DNA of 64,000 nucleotides, taken from assembly GCA_963834365.1 (NCBI GenBank), contig CAWIBS010000020.1, positions 1 to 64,000 on the forward strand, in the 5' to 3' direction. A model generated the notes under the pieces. That model was not told the origin of the DNA. It was given only the letters and a program-made list of their open reading frames with translations, and did no database searches. The stretch's first letter is position 1. Each line of letters opens with the position of its first letter. Of this stretch, positions 36,161 through 44,535 are shown piece after piece. Both the position numbers and the translations under genes were made by a program. The stretch comes from CAWJAP01 sp963834365 (GTDB taxonomy: Bacteria; Acidobacteriota; Vicinamibacteria; Vicinamibacterales; Vicinamibacteraceae).

Positions 36161-37142
36161 TCCCGTAAAGCGCATACCTTCGCATCGTCGTCGCCGACCG
36201 CCGGCTGATGTTGCGCGAGACGTTGTCCTCGTGCATGAGCGCGTGGATCGCCCGGGCAAAGCCGAGCCGGCGAGCCTCGCGGTGCGCCAGCCCCACCAGC
36301 AGCCGGCCCAATCCCGCGTTGGCGCGGCCGGCGGCAACCGCCACCGTCTTGATGACGATGGTGCGCGGTGTCACCGACCGTCCGGACTCGAGCACGTCGG
36401 GCAGGGCGAACAGGAAGCCGATCAGGCGATCGGCGCGAAAGGCGAGCAGGACGAGCTCGGGCCGGATGACGGGCAGCAGGCGGCGGTTCATCTCGAGAAA
36501 CTCGGCTTCGGCAATCGGCGTGTACAGGAAGTTGTGCCGGAAGGTCTCGAGCGACAGCTCGAAGATGCGGCGCAGCTCCGTCTCCGCAGCACCCGGGTCG
36601 AATGGCCGAATCACGATGCCGTTGGTCGTGAACCGCTGTCGCAGATCGTCCAGTCCCGGTTCGTCGCGTCCAAGGTCGGCATTGAGCGCCGAGATGTAGG
36701 TCGCGATCGGACGAAACCCGGCCGCCTCGAACTGCCCGGGCGCAGCGTCGGCATTGTCCGGCTCCAGGAAAAACGGCGGCTCGGGCCCGCGCTCGATCAC
36801 GAACCGATAGCGGCGCCAGGTGGATCCGTCCATCGGCCCGACAGCGATCGTGCAGCCCTCGGTCGCGAGGCGTGCGGTGGCGGCGGCGAGCAGCGTGGCC
36901 GCCGCATCGGCGTCCGCGGCCGCATAGTGGCCGACGAGGCCGACGCGCGAGTCCGGCAGCGCTGGCGTCTCGCGCCACCAGCACGAAGCGCGGGCGCACA
37001 GCCGCCCCCCGACGTCCACGACGAGCAGGTGCCGGTCCGGTCTGGATTGCTCGAGCTCCTGCCTCGGGACGACCTCGACCTCCTCTCCGGACGTGTGAGC
37101 CGGCACCCGATCGGACGGCCCCATCTCCAGGACGCGCACCAT
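36144..37142 (-). CDS. GNAT-like acyltransferase
   Basis: A 332-residue protein, probably two tandem GNAT-like folds. The C-terminal part has NAGLGRLLVGLAHREARRLG, the acyl-CoA-binding Q/RxxGxG/A-like loop, and ALMHEDNVSRNISRRS followed by RRYALYGRRL, as in YghO-type proteins. The N-terminal part contains GLVGHYAAADADAAATLL and AVGPMDGSTWRRYRFV. It is coupled to the upstream kinase-like gene by a TGATG overlap. A role in N- or O-acylation of a lipid intermediate is plausible, and the AMP-ligase downstream could supply the acyl group. The last codons and the stop are encoded by an octad repeat. Confidence 0.65.
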   Translation of the reverse strand: MVRVLEMGPSDRVPAHTSGEEVEVVPRQELEQSRPDRHLLVVDVGGRLCARASCWWRETPALPDSRVGLVGHYAAADADAAATLLAAATARLATEGCTIAVGPMDGSTWRRYRFVIERGPEPPFFLEPDNADAAPGQFEAAGFRPIATYISALNADLGRDEPGLDDLRQRFTTNGIVIRPFDPGAAETELRRIFELSLETFRHNFLYTPIAEAEFLEMNRRLLPVIRPELVLLAFRADRLIGFLFALPDVLESGRSVTPRTIVIKTVAVAAGRANAGLGRLLVGLAHREARRLGFARAIHALMHEDNVSRNISRRSATTMRRYALYGRRLGD

Positions 37143-38488
37143 CACCCTCCCAGGAGTCGATCGACGAGCTGCAGTGCCGCCCAGCCGGCGATCGACGCGG
37201 CGCCTGCACTCACCGCCTGGCGCACCCATCGCGACCAGTCGAGCGCAGTGCGGCGAATCGTCGGCTCCATTACCAGGAACAGCCCGACTGCGAGCGCAAT
37301 CGCCCCGGCGCCGCTCGCTGCGAGCAGCAGATTGGCACGCGAGGCGCCCTGCAGCAGGACAAAGGGCAACACGAGCAACACCCAGCTCTTGGCAACAGCG
37401 GACAGGACCATGCGTGACAGGGAGCCGTCGGGAAAATCGCCGGCCATCCGGCTGGTGCCGAAGATCGCCGCGTGCCCGGCGAACACGAGCGTGAACGGAA
37501 ACAGCAGACGCCAGTCGCCGCTCGTGCGCGCGATCGCGAGCCAGACGACGGCGAACGCCCAGACGGCCAGAATGGCCGGCACGTCGTGGACACGTTGGCT
37601 GTTTGCCGGCGTGCGCGGCGACATCCACGCGTAGCCGCCGAAGGCGGCCGCCGGCGCCACGAGCCAGTGCCAGCCCAGCAGCGCCCATGTCAGATAGCAG
37701 AAGAATGCGCCGGCCAGCAACGCCGCGTCGCCGAGCGTCGAACGCCGGCGCAGCGCCATCACGGCCCCGACGAGCAGGACGGTGACGACCAGCCGTGCGG
37801 CGAGCGGCGCGACGCCGAGAGGCATCCAGGCGTCGAGCAGGAAGTAGCCGCCGACGGGGATGAACACGTTGTCCAGTCCGCGCCACGCGCTCCCCTCGAG
37901 CAGCATCACGAGCAGCGCCAGCGTCGAGGCGATGAGCAGCGACTCGGCTCGCCCGACCGGGCTCCACAGCAGCAATGGCACGTGCACGCAGAAGAACGAG
38001 ACCACCGCGACGGCGATTGATCCTTCGAGCGTCTTGTCTGACAGCGTGAAGCGATGCTGTCCGTAGCGCACGCCCACGAGGGCGCCCACCGCATCGGCGA
38101 GCGTCAACGTCAGAATCGGAATGCAGAAGGCCAGCGGCGACGAGTCCCGCGACAGCCAGAAGACGGCGGCCACGGCGATCGGGAAATACAGTTCGCCAAT
38201 CGTCTGGCGATCGACGCCGCCGGCGACCGTCCCGAGCCGGGCGCGCACTGGCGCGGCCCATCGCGTGGCCGCGATCATGACGGCACTGAGCCCGGTCAGG
38301 GCGAGAACCGGCGGCATCGACGTGAACAGGAAGGGGAAGCTGATCGTCAGCAGTCCCGACCCGATGTGGAGGGCTTTCCGCACCGATTCGGGATCGGGCG
38401 ACCGGGCGCGCTGGTACGCGGCGAGGCCGGCGAGAAATGCGACGAATGCGGCAAGGAGAGCTGTTGCCACCAGCCAGGGCTCGATCAC
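37142..38488 (-). CDS. Dolichol/phytol kinase-like integral membrane protein
   Basis: A 448-residue protein with at least 12 hydrophobic helices. The first 240 residues match CTP-dependent polyprenol kinases (SEC59/VTE5 type): RKALHIGSGLLTISFPFLF, TLADAVGALVGVRYG and the hallmark DKTLEGS at 151-157. The second half (residues about 250-448) adds a further set of helices that I do not recognise, so the protein is nearly twice the usual phytol kinase length. GTG at 38488 overlaps the DUF3419 stop as GTGA. In this operon it probably phosphorylates a prenol or a lipid alcohol at the membrane. The donor and substrate are inferred from the family. Confidence 0.72.
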   Translation of the reverse strand: MIEPWLVATALLAAFVAFLAGLAAYQRARSPDPESVRKALHIGSGLLTISFPFLFTSMPPVLALTGLSAVMIAATRWAAPVRARLGTVAGGVDRQTIGELYFPIAVAAVFWLSRDSSPLAFCIPILTLTLADAVGALVGVRYGQHRFTLSDKTLEGSIAVAVVSFFCVHVPLLLWSPVGRAESLLIASTLALLVMLLEGSAWRGLDNVFIPVGGYFLLDAWMPLGVAPLAARLVVTVLLVGAVMALRRRSTLGDAALLAGAFFCYLTWALLGWHWLVAPAAAFGGYAWMSPRTPANSQRVHDVPAILAVWAFAVVWLAIARTSGDWRLLFPFTLVFAGHAAIFGTSRMAGDFPDGSLSRMVLSAVAKSWVLLVLPFVLLQGASRANLLLAASGAGAIALAVGLFLVMEPTIRRTALDWSRWVRQAVSAGAASIAGWAALQLVDRLLGG

Positions 38489-39579
38489 CGCACCTCCTCG
38501 ACGACCAGCGCACGATAGAAGAACGTGCGGTCGGCCAGATGCAGCCGGCAGGCCAGCGCCGACAACGGTTCGAGGAGATGCGCCTTCGCCGCCGGGCGGC
38601 TGCGCGGCACGAGCATGTTCCAGTAAACGAGCCGGGCGCGCGGCCGCGCCGCGGCGATGAGCAGATCGAGCAGGTGCTCGAACTGGTCGGGCGCCACGTA
38701 CTCGAACAGATCGCTGAGGTTGTAGGCGTCGAAGCTCGCTGGTGGCGTGCCCGCGAGATAGCGGTCGAGGGATTCGCAGCGCCATTCGAGCCGATCGAGA
38801 TTCGCGCGAATGGTCTCGAAGTGCTCGGGTCGCAGCGCGCACGGCAGCACGTCGCCGTGCGTGCCGGTCAGAATCCAGCGGACATAAGGATTGGCTGACG
38901 GGTCGAGCTCAGTGAGCGCGTGCCGCGTGCGTCCCAGGAGGTGCGCGGCCAGGTCGTCGTCGGCGAAGCGGAAGAACTGCGGATCCCGCCCCAGGCGGCT
39001 CATCGTCCACCGCGAGAAGAAGAGGCGGAAGAGCAGGCGCCAGCGCCAGGTGTTCCACCGATCGTCGTAAAAGCGGGTCCGCGCGTCCCGGCTCCGGGGC
39101 TCGAGGAGCGCCAACACGGTCGCGCGTGCGTGCACGAGCGGGAGCACGCGGCGCCGGAAGAGCGCGAAGTAGCGCTCGAAGCGGCCGGCACTCCCGATGC
39201 CGGCAGCGATCGCGGCAGACCGGGCGTCCCAGAACGCGCGGGCGTCGGGCGACAGCGCCGCGCGGCAGCGCGCATACAGCGCCGCACGTCGAGTCGATGG
39301 CCGCGATCCGACGAGCTCGAGCAGCTCCGGGTGGCTGAGGACACGATACGCCGCCACACGCAGCTCGAGGCACGCAATCTGCGCCGGGCTCAGGTCGAGG
39401 GCGACGACGCGGGAGGGATGCCGGGTGAGGAGCGCCAACGTGTTGTCGCCGGCCGAGGCGATTGAAAGGCACGCGGCGCCAGGCGCGATCGCCAGTGCCT
39501 CGATCAACACATCCGCGTCCTCCCAGACCTGCGCATAGCGGATGTGCTCGCGCTCGGGTCGGACGTCGGGCGCGGTCAT
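38485..39579 (-). CDS. DUF3419 (BtaA-like) S-adenosylmethionine-dependent enzyme
   Basis: A 364-residue protein. RYAQVWEDADVLIEAL opens the domain and CLSIASAGDNTLALL is the SAM-binding strand characteristic of DUF3419/BtaA. NPYVRWILTG, FDAYNLSDLFEYV and YWNMLVPRS are further signatures. BtaA transfers the 3-amino-3-carboxypropyl group of SAM to diacylglycerol in betaine-lipid synthesis; other members are of unknown function. No BtaB N-methyltransferase is adjacent. The start overlaps the PEP-utilising enzyme stop as ATGA, and the stop overlaps the kinase start. Membership of the family is well supported; the acceptor in this organism is unknown. Confidence 0.78.
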   Translation of the reverse strand: MTAPDVRPEREHIRYAQVWEDADVLIEALAIAPGAACLSIASAGDNTLALLTRHPSRVVALDLSPAQIACLELRVAAYRVLSHPELLELVGSRPSTRRAALYARCRAALSPDARAFWDARSAAIAAGIGSAGRFERYFALFRRRVLPLVHARATVLALLEPRSRDARTRFYDDRWNTWRWRLLFRLFFSRWTMSRLGRDPQFFRFADDDLAAHLLGRTRHALTELDPSANPYVRWILTGTHGDVLPCALRPEHFETIRANLDRLEWRCESLDRYLAGTPPASFDAYNLSDLFEYVAPDQFEHLLDLLIAAARPRARLVYWNMLVPRSRPAAKAHLLEPLSALACRLHLADRTFFYRALVVEEVR

Positions 39580-42215
39580 ACGCTCGTTCCCGGCAGGCGT
39601 CGGACGATCCCGGTCGTGCCGTCGAGCTCGACGAGATCGCCGTCCTTCAGCCAGCGGGTCAGGCCGGGCAGCGACACGACGGCGGGGATGCCCAGCTCGC
39701 GCGCGACGATGGCCGCGTGCGAGAGCAGGCTGCCGCGCTCGACGAGGACGGCGCGTGCCGACGGGAAGACGAGGATCCAGCCGGGATCGGTATGCTCGGC
39801 TACGAGGATCGTCCGCGTCTCGAGCTGCACGGTGCGCGGATCGCGCACGACCCGCACCGGCCCGCGCACAATGCCCGGGCTGCAGCCCAGACCGCGCCGC
39901 TCGTCGCCGGTCTCCTCGACCCGCGGCGTCACCCGCGTGAAGTCGTGGCCGGCATGCACGGCCCCGCGGGTCTCGAACCAATCGTCGGGCGCCGGGCCGC
40001 GCTCGTAAGCCTCGAACTCCGCTCGCCGCACCGCGCTCAACCGCCGCAGATTCGTGCTCGTCGCCCGGCCTTCGACCCACGAAAGGATCTCGTCCATCTC
40101 GACGTAGAACACGTCTCGCGGGTCGTCGAGCACGCCGTCGGCGTGGAACCGCTTCCCGAGCTCGACGACGATGCGGCGGACGCGACCGAAGAGGCGGGTG
40201 CGCTCCAGCCGCAGGTTCTCGCGATCGCGGACGCCGCGCCGGGCCCGGCGCAGGACCCACGCAAAGACCGCGCGGCGCAGCGGATGCCCGGCAAGCGCCT
40301 CGAGGATCCGACGGTGGGAATCCGCACGCAAGGCCTCTCCGGCGGTCGTGGCCGGGCTGAAGCCCGGCCCTCCTGCGGTGGGCGTCGTCGAGGGGTCCAC
40401 AGCGCTTTCCGGCCTCAACCGCGCGGCGTACTGGCCGATGGCGCGCAACAACGGCAGTGGATCGTCCAGATGCGTCAAGCTCTCGAGCTTGAGCTCGTTC
40501 ACCGTGCGCTCGCCGAATCGATCGAGATATTGCGCGAACTCCCGTTCGAAGGCGGGTGACGCGTGCCTGGCTTCCTGAATGTCGTCGAGCGTACCCCTCG
40601 TCAGGCACTCGACCAGCCGCTCCTGCGACATCGCGAGCGTGGCCAGCCGGTGCAGCCGCATCGCCGGCTCCGCCGACAACATGCCGCCCTGTCCGCCGAC
40701 GAGATCGTTCTCGAGCCCGCCCAGTGCCTCGCCGCACCACCTGCGCGTCAGGGTGCGCAGCAACCCGTAGAAGATCATCGCGAAGAAGTCGTTGACGAGC
40801 GGCGCGTCCCAATGGAGGAGCAGCCGCCGGCGCAGATCGCGGTAGTGCGCGACGAGCTCGTCGGCACGGCGGTCGGTGAGCGGCGGCTCGGGGGACTGCA
40901 GCGCGTCGGCGAGACGGGCCGAAAATGCCCGGACGCGGCGCTCGAGCGTGAAGTAACTCGCGACCAGCCCGAGGACAGTCCTGCACTGGTGGAGCACGTC
41001 CGCGAGCGCGCCACGCCGCCAGGTGCCCGCCACCTGCGCGCTGAGCGCGTCGGGCAGCGGCTCGCGGACGCCCATCATCTGCTCCATGAAGCGCCGGTTC
41101 GTGCGGTAACCGGGGAGCAGCGCCAGCACGCGGTACCAGTTCAACAGGTTGTAGTACATCCGGCCCCGCACGAGTCCGAGCATGTTGCGAAAGGTGTCGT
41201 CCTGCTCGGCAATCACCCGCTCGGGCACGCGCATCAACCGGCAGAACTCGCGATAGACGTGCTCGTAGATCTCGGCGGCAAATGAGAACGTGAGGGGCGT
41301 CGTGACGCCGCTGTAGCTTTCGACCAGATTGCTGTTGTCCCAGATCGTCAGGACACCGTCGGGGTCCGGAAGCGCCGCGATCGAAGTGATGGGGCGCGTC
41401 TGAAGCAGGTGCAGATCGCCTCCCTCGTAGGCCCACTCGACGTCCTGCGGGCGCCCGAAGAGCCGCTCGCTCGCACGCGCGACCGCGGCCACGTCGCCGA
41501 CCTCGGCATCGTTCAGCACCGGTGTCCCGCCGCTGCCGGACAGCCGGCGCTCGACAATCGTGCCCCGGCGATCCACGAGCCAGGTATCGGCATCGCGCAA
41601 ACCGGAGACGAGAACGTCGCCAAGACCCGCTACGGCACTGACGACCGCGATGCCTCGACGGCCGGAGACCGGATCGGCGCTGAAGGCGACGCCGGCCGCA
41701 CGCGCCGGCACCATCCGTTGCACGAGCACGGCGGGAGGCTCGGGCGGCCCCGTCAGCCCGAGCTCGCGCCGATACGCCAGCAGGCGGGCGCTGAATCCGG
41801 AGAGCCACACGGCGCGGACGTGGCGCTCGACGTCAGCAGGGGCGATCGACAGGAAGCTCTCGAGCTGGCCGGCGAACGAGTGCGTCGCGCCGTCCTCGCC
41901 GGCGGCCGACGAACGGACCGCCACCGTCTGGCCGGATGGGCAGATCACCGCGACCGCATCTCGAAGCGCGGCCTGCACCGCTGGTGACGGCCGTATAGCT
42001 CCGACGATTCGCTGGACGTCCGCGTCATCGCGCGCGCCGAGCAGCGCGTGCTGCCCGGTCTCGCCGAGGCTGTCCGCGAACGCGTGGATCGTGAGCGCGA
42101 ACCACGGCGGCACCGGCAGGCCGCCGCGTCCCGCCTCGGCCAGTGCGCACGCCTTCCCGCCAATCAACTGGGCCGTGCCACTGTCACGCGGAAAAACGAC
42201 CAGCGGCAGGGTCAC
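39576..42215 (-). CDS. PEP-synthase/rifampicin-phosphotransferase-like enzyme
   Basis: An 879-residue three-part protein. The ATP-grasp (PPDK_N) domain occupies about 1-310 with IGGKACALAEAG, AVRSSAAGEDGATHSFAGQL and QDVEWAYEGGDLHLLQTRP. A long middle domain of about 450 residues follows. The C-terminal swivelling domain carries the phospho-His at about residue 831 in GSLLSHAAIVARELGIPAV. Length and order match rifampicin phosphotransferases, which move the beta-phosphate of ATP to a hydroxyl of a small molecule. The substrate is probably not rifampicin here but an operon metabolite. GTG at 42215 overlaps the UbiA stop; the frame extends upstream only by chance. A REP-like element lies inside the gene at 40348-40376. 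Confidence 0.8.
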   Translation of the reverse strand: MTLPLVVFPRDSGTAQLIGGKACALAEAGRGGLPVPPWFALTIHAFADSLGETGQHALLGARDDADVQRIVGAIRPSPAVQAALRDAVAVICPSGQTVAVRSSAAGEDGATHSFAGQLESFLSIAPADVERHVRAVWLSGFSARLLAYRRELGLTGPPEPPAVLVQRMVPARAAGVAFSADPVSGRRGIAVVSAVAGLGDVLVSGLRDADTWLVDRRGTIVERRLSGSGGTPVLNDAEVGDVAAVARASERLFGRPQDVEWAYEGGDLHLLQTRPITSIAALPDPDGVLTIWDNSNLVESYSGVTTPLTFSFAAEIYEHVYREFCRLMRVPERVIAEQDDTFRNMLGLVRGRMYYNLLNWYRVLALLPGYRTNRRFMEQMMGVREPLPDALSAQVAGTWRRGALADVLHQCRTVLGLVASYFTLERRVRAFSARLADALQSPEPPLTDRRADELVAHYRDLRRRLLLHWDAPLVNDFFAMIFYGLLRTLTRRWCGEALGGLENDLVGGQGGMLSAEPAMRLHRLATLAMSQERLVECLTRGTLDDIQEARHASPAFEREFAQYLDRFGERTVNELKLESLTHLDDPLPLLRAIGQYAARLRPESAVDPSTTPTAGGPGFSPATTAGEALRADSHRRILEALAGHPLRRAVFAWVLRRARRGVRDRENLRLERTRLFGRVRRIVVELGKRFHADGVLDDPRDVFYVEMDEILSWVEGRATSTNLRRLSAVRRAEFEAYERGPAPDDWFETRGAVHAGHDFTRVTPRVEETGDERRGLGCSPGIVRGPVRVVRDPRTVQLETRTILVAEHTDPGWILVFPSARAVLVERGSLLSHAAIVARELGIPAVVSLPGLTRWLKDGDLVELDGTTGIVRRLPGTSV
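40348..40376. repeat. REP-like palindrome inside the PEP-utilising enzyme gene
   Basis: GGCCGGGCTGAAGCCCGGCC is a perfect-armed palindrome with the TGAA loop found in the other elements. It lies in frame and encodes part of a Gly/Pro/Thr-rich segment in the middle domain of the enzyme. Confidence 0.75.
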
Positions 42216-43132
42216 GACACGCGACGCCAGACGGCGAGCGCCAGTGGAGCCGCGCCCAGACCGAGATAGACGAGCAGGGTCCAGAGACCGGAGGCGAGCT
42301 CGAGGCGCGATCCCCCGTCCGGCGCAGGCCGTCGGGCGAAGCTGATGCCCACCGCCGCGCAGCCTCCCGCCAACAGCAGCAGGAGGGTGGCGGCGACGGC
42401 GGCCGTCCCCGTCCAGCGGCTGACTTCGATGCCGCAGGCCGCAGTCACCGCGATCGCCGCCAGCCAGGCGGCGACGGCGCGTCGCGTTCCCCACAACCGG
42501 CTGTAGGTTTCGACTCCGTCCTCCTCGTCGTGCGGAGCCCGGATCTTGCGTCCGATCTCGACGACGAAGCCGTTGAAAAAACTCATGATGACGAACCAGA
42601 TCAGGCCCTGCGGCGGCCAGCGAAGCCCGGCGACCAGCCAATCGCAGGCCGTCGCGTAGAAATCCACGAGGGGGACGATGACCATGTGGCTCACCATGTA
42701 GAGCACAGGGCGGGCCTCGAGCCATGCGGGCACGAAGAACTCGCGCGTCATCAGCGCGAGATACAGCCACGCGACGGCCAACAGCACGATGAGGGCGGGG
42801 TCGAGCCACCACGCCAGGACCAGCTGCACCGCCGCCGCACTGATGCCGATCCTTTTCAGCTCTGCCAGCGTCACCAGGCCGCGCGGCACCGGACGATACG
42901 GCCGGAATCGCGCATCGTCTTCGGCATCCTTGAACTCGTCCGCAATGCGCAGCTGCAGGAAGAACAACAAGGCCGTGACGAAGGCGACCAGCAGCGCGGC
43001 GGCGTCGGGCCACGCCGCATGCCCGCGCAGCAGCGACGACAGGCAGACCGCCGACCCGCTGAACGCCGCCACGAGCGGCGCATGCGCGAGTAGCGGAAAC
43101 CGCTCGCGCTGATAGACGACCCAGCGGTTCAT
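42212..43132 (-). CDS. UbiA-family prenyltransferase
   Basis: A 306-residue integral membrane protein with eight or nine helices. The first Asp-rich motif is RIADEFKDAEDD at 62-73 and the second is EIGRKIRAPHDEEDGVETY at 192-210; together they bind Mg2+ and the prenyl diphosphate. The RR-P-RGL loop (RPYRPVPRGLVTLAELK) follows the first motif as in the family. It transfers a prenyl chain to an acceptor, which may be an aromatic ring, glycerol phosphate or sugar. The ATG at 43132 overlaps the HMGR stop. No quinone-biosynthesis gene is adjacent, so the acceptor is open. Its position between HMGR and a phosphotransferase favours a dedicated isoprenoid pathway. Confidence 0.82.
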   Translation of the reverse strand: MNRWVVYQRERFPLLAHAPLVAAFSGSAVCLSSLLRGHAAWPDAAALLVAFVTALLFFLQLRIADEFKDAEDDARFRPYRPVPRGLVTLAELKRIGISAAAVQLVLAWWLDPALIVLLAVAWLYLALMTREFFVPAWLEARPVLYMVSHMVIVPLVDFYATACDWLVAGLRWPPQGLIWFVIMSFFNGFVVEIGRKIRAPHDEEDGVETYSRLWGTRRAVAAWLAAIAVTAACGIEVSRWTGTAAVAATLLLLLAGGCAAVGISFARRPAPDGGSRLELASGLWTLLVYLGLGAAPLALAVWRRVS

Positions 43133-44400
43133 TCGCGGCTGCCGCGGGCGAGCAGCTGGTGCGCACGGCCGAACTCGCCCGCGGCGAGGGCGCCCGTGAT
43201 CGACAGCTCGCCGGCGAGCGACACGGCCACGCAGATCTCGGCGAAGGCCCGGGCCCGGTCGCTCCCGGCCATTCCCATCAGATCGAGGCACGCGCGCTGG
43301 CTGGGAAGCTGGGTGCCCCCGCCGACCGTGCCGACGATGAGGTTGGGCAGCGTGACCGACGCATAGAGGGCCCCGCCCGGCTGCACTTCGAAGCGGGTCA
43401 CCCCCACCGCGGACTCGGCCACGCATGCTGCATCCTGGCCGCAGGCGATGAACAGGGCGGCCAGACCGTTCGCATAGTGACCCTGGACGCCGATGCTGCC
43501 GCTCATCACGCCCCCGAGCGCCGACATGCGCCAATAGTCAACGAGCACCGGTGGCGTGGTGTGCAGGCGCCGCTCCACGAGATCGGCAGGCAGTACGACC
43601 TCGGCGCTCAGCTTCTTCCCGCGCACGGACGTGAACGACAGCGCGGTGGCCTTCTTGTCGCCCGAGAGGTTGGCCTCCACGAAGTGATATTGCGGGCGTA
43701 CCGGTGCCCGCTCGCTGATGAACGCGCACAGAGCTTCCGTGGCGAAGGTGACCATGTTCTGGCCAGATGCGTCGCCGGTCGTGAACTCGAAGCCGAGGTA
43801 GACGTGGTTGCCCTCGAGGGTGACGTTCATCCCCACGAGGCGTCCATGGCTCGTCGTGGTCTCGACCACACGCTTGAACTCGTCGAGGGCGGAGGTCGCC
43901 CAGATGACGAACAGCGCGGCGTCCACCAGCGTCGCAAAGGCGAAACCCGGCGCCCGTTGGACACCTTCGTTCAGCAGCAGCGCGGTGCAGCCGCCGGCCT
44001 CCGTGATGAGGCGCGCGCCACGCGAGTAGGACGCGACGAGCGCGGCCTCGGTGGTCGCCAGCGGCACGTAGTAATCGCCGTTGGCGAAGAGGCCGTTCAC
44101 GCGGAGCGGTCCGGCGAGGCCGACCGGGACCTTCACCGTGCCGACGTAGCCTTCGATGTTGCGCGCGTAGCGTTCGGCCTGCTCGAGGGCACGCGCGTCG
44201 GCGAGCTCGCCACGCGAGCTGACCGGCAGGCCCGGGAGGCTCCATCGGCGCTCGATGGCCTCGGCGCCGCAGTCGCGGGCGGCCGGGACCTTCGGCGGGG
44301 GCGGATCGTGGCGGGGCATCAGGCGCGCGAGCTGCGCGGGGTCGCGCCGGGCGGCCACATCCTTCAGGAAGTCGATGACGCGCCGTGAATCGGTGGCCAT
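43129..44400 (-). CDS. Class I-like hydroxymethylglutaryl-CoA reductase
   Basis: A 423-residue enzyme of the class I (eukaryote/archaeal-type) branch without a membrane domain. All four catalytic residues are visible: Glu118 in TTEAALVAS, Lys249 in SGDKKATA, Asp323 in IACGQDAAC and His414 in GRAHQLLAR. IEGYVGTVKVPVGLAGPL and GDASGQNMVTF (NADPH-binding loop) and GTVGGGTQLPSQ are further signatures. It reduces HMG-CoA to mevalonate. No mevalonate kinase, HMG-CoA synthase or MVA decarboxylase is in the window. The start at 44400 is preferred because an upstream ATG would add 13 odd residues. A TTGACA -35 lies about 55 bases upstream. It heads a six-gene overlapping operon. Confidence 0.88.
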   Translation of the reverse strand: MATDSRRVIDFLKDVAARRDPAQLARLMPRHDPPPPKVPAARDCGAEAIERRWSLPGLPVSSRGELADARALEQAERYARNIEGYVGTVKVPVGLAGPLRVNGLFANGDYYVPLATTEAALVASYSRGARLITEAGGCTALLLNEGVQRAPGFAFATLVDAALFVIWATSALDEFKRVVETTTSHGRLVGMNVTLEGNHVYLGFEFTTGDASGQNMVTFATEALCAFISERAPVRPQYHFVEANLSGDKKATALSFTSVRGKKLSAEVVLPADLVERRLHTTPPVLVDYWRMSALGGVMSGSIGVQGHYANGLAALFIACGQDAACVAESAVGVTRFEVQPGGALYASVTLPNLIVGTVGGGTQLPSQRACLDLMGMAGSDRARAFAEICVAVSLAGELSITGALAAGEFGRAHQLLARGSRE

Positions 44401-44432
44401 GCGGAAGGCTCGGAGGCTCGAGCATGCGCGCC

Positions 44433-44461
44433 ACAGCATGCGCTCGCACTCGTCGTGTCAA
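44433..44461 (-). promoter_or_regulatory. Possible sigma-70 promoter of the HMGR operon
   Basis: TTGACA at 44456-44461 is followed, after a 17-base spacer, by TGCTGT at 44433-44438 on the minus strand. The -35 is perfect but the -10 is weak. It lies 33 bases before the HMGR start and diverges from the glycosyltransferase gene. Confidence 0.4.
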
Positions 44462-44520
44462 CGACGTCTATCGTACACGCGAATGGAGAGCGCTCGACTC
44501 CCGGCGGAGCCCTCCTCAGC

Positions 44521-44526
44521 TAACAT
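44521..44526 (+). promoter_or_regulatory. Possible -10 box (TAACAT) for the second glycosyltransferase operon
   Basis: TAACAT stands nine bases before the GTG start at 44536. This fits the leaderless pattern seen at other starts, though the spacing is longer. Confidence 0.35.
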
Positions 44527-44535
44527 CTCCGCGCT

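Noticed and set aside
38485..41808. A 1107-residue ORF spanning two genes on the minus strand
   Set aside because: Only its last part (DUF3419) is meaningful; the upstream part is the PEP enzyme read in the wrong frame and is Arg-rich.
39576..43166. A 1196-residue ORF extending the PEP-utilising enzyme through the UbiA gene
   Set aside because: The extension is a shadow of UbiA in another frame. The GTG at 42215 gives the family's normal N-terminus and overlaps the UbiA stop.
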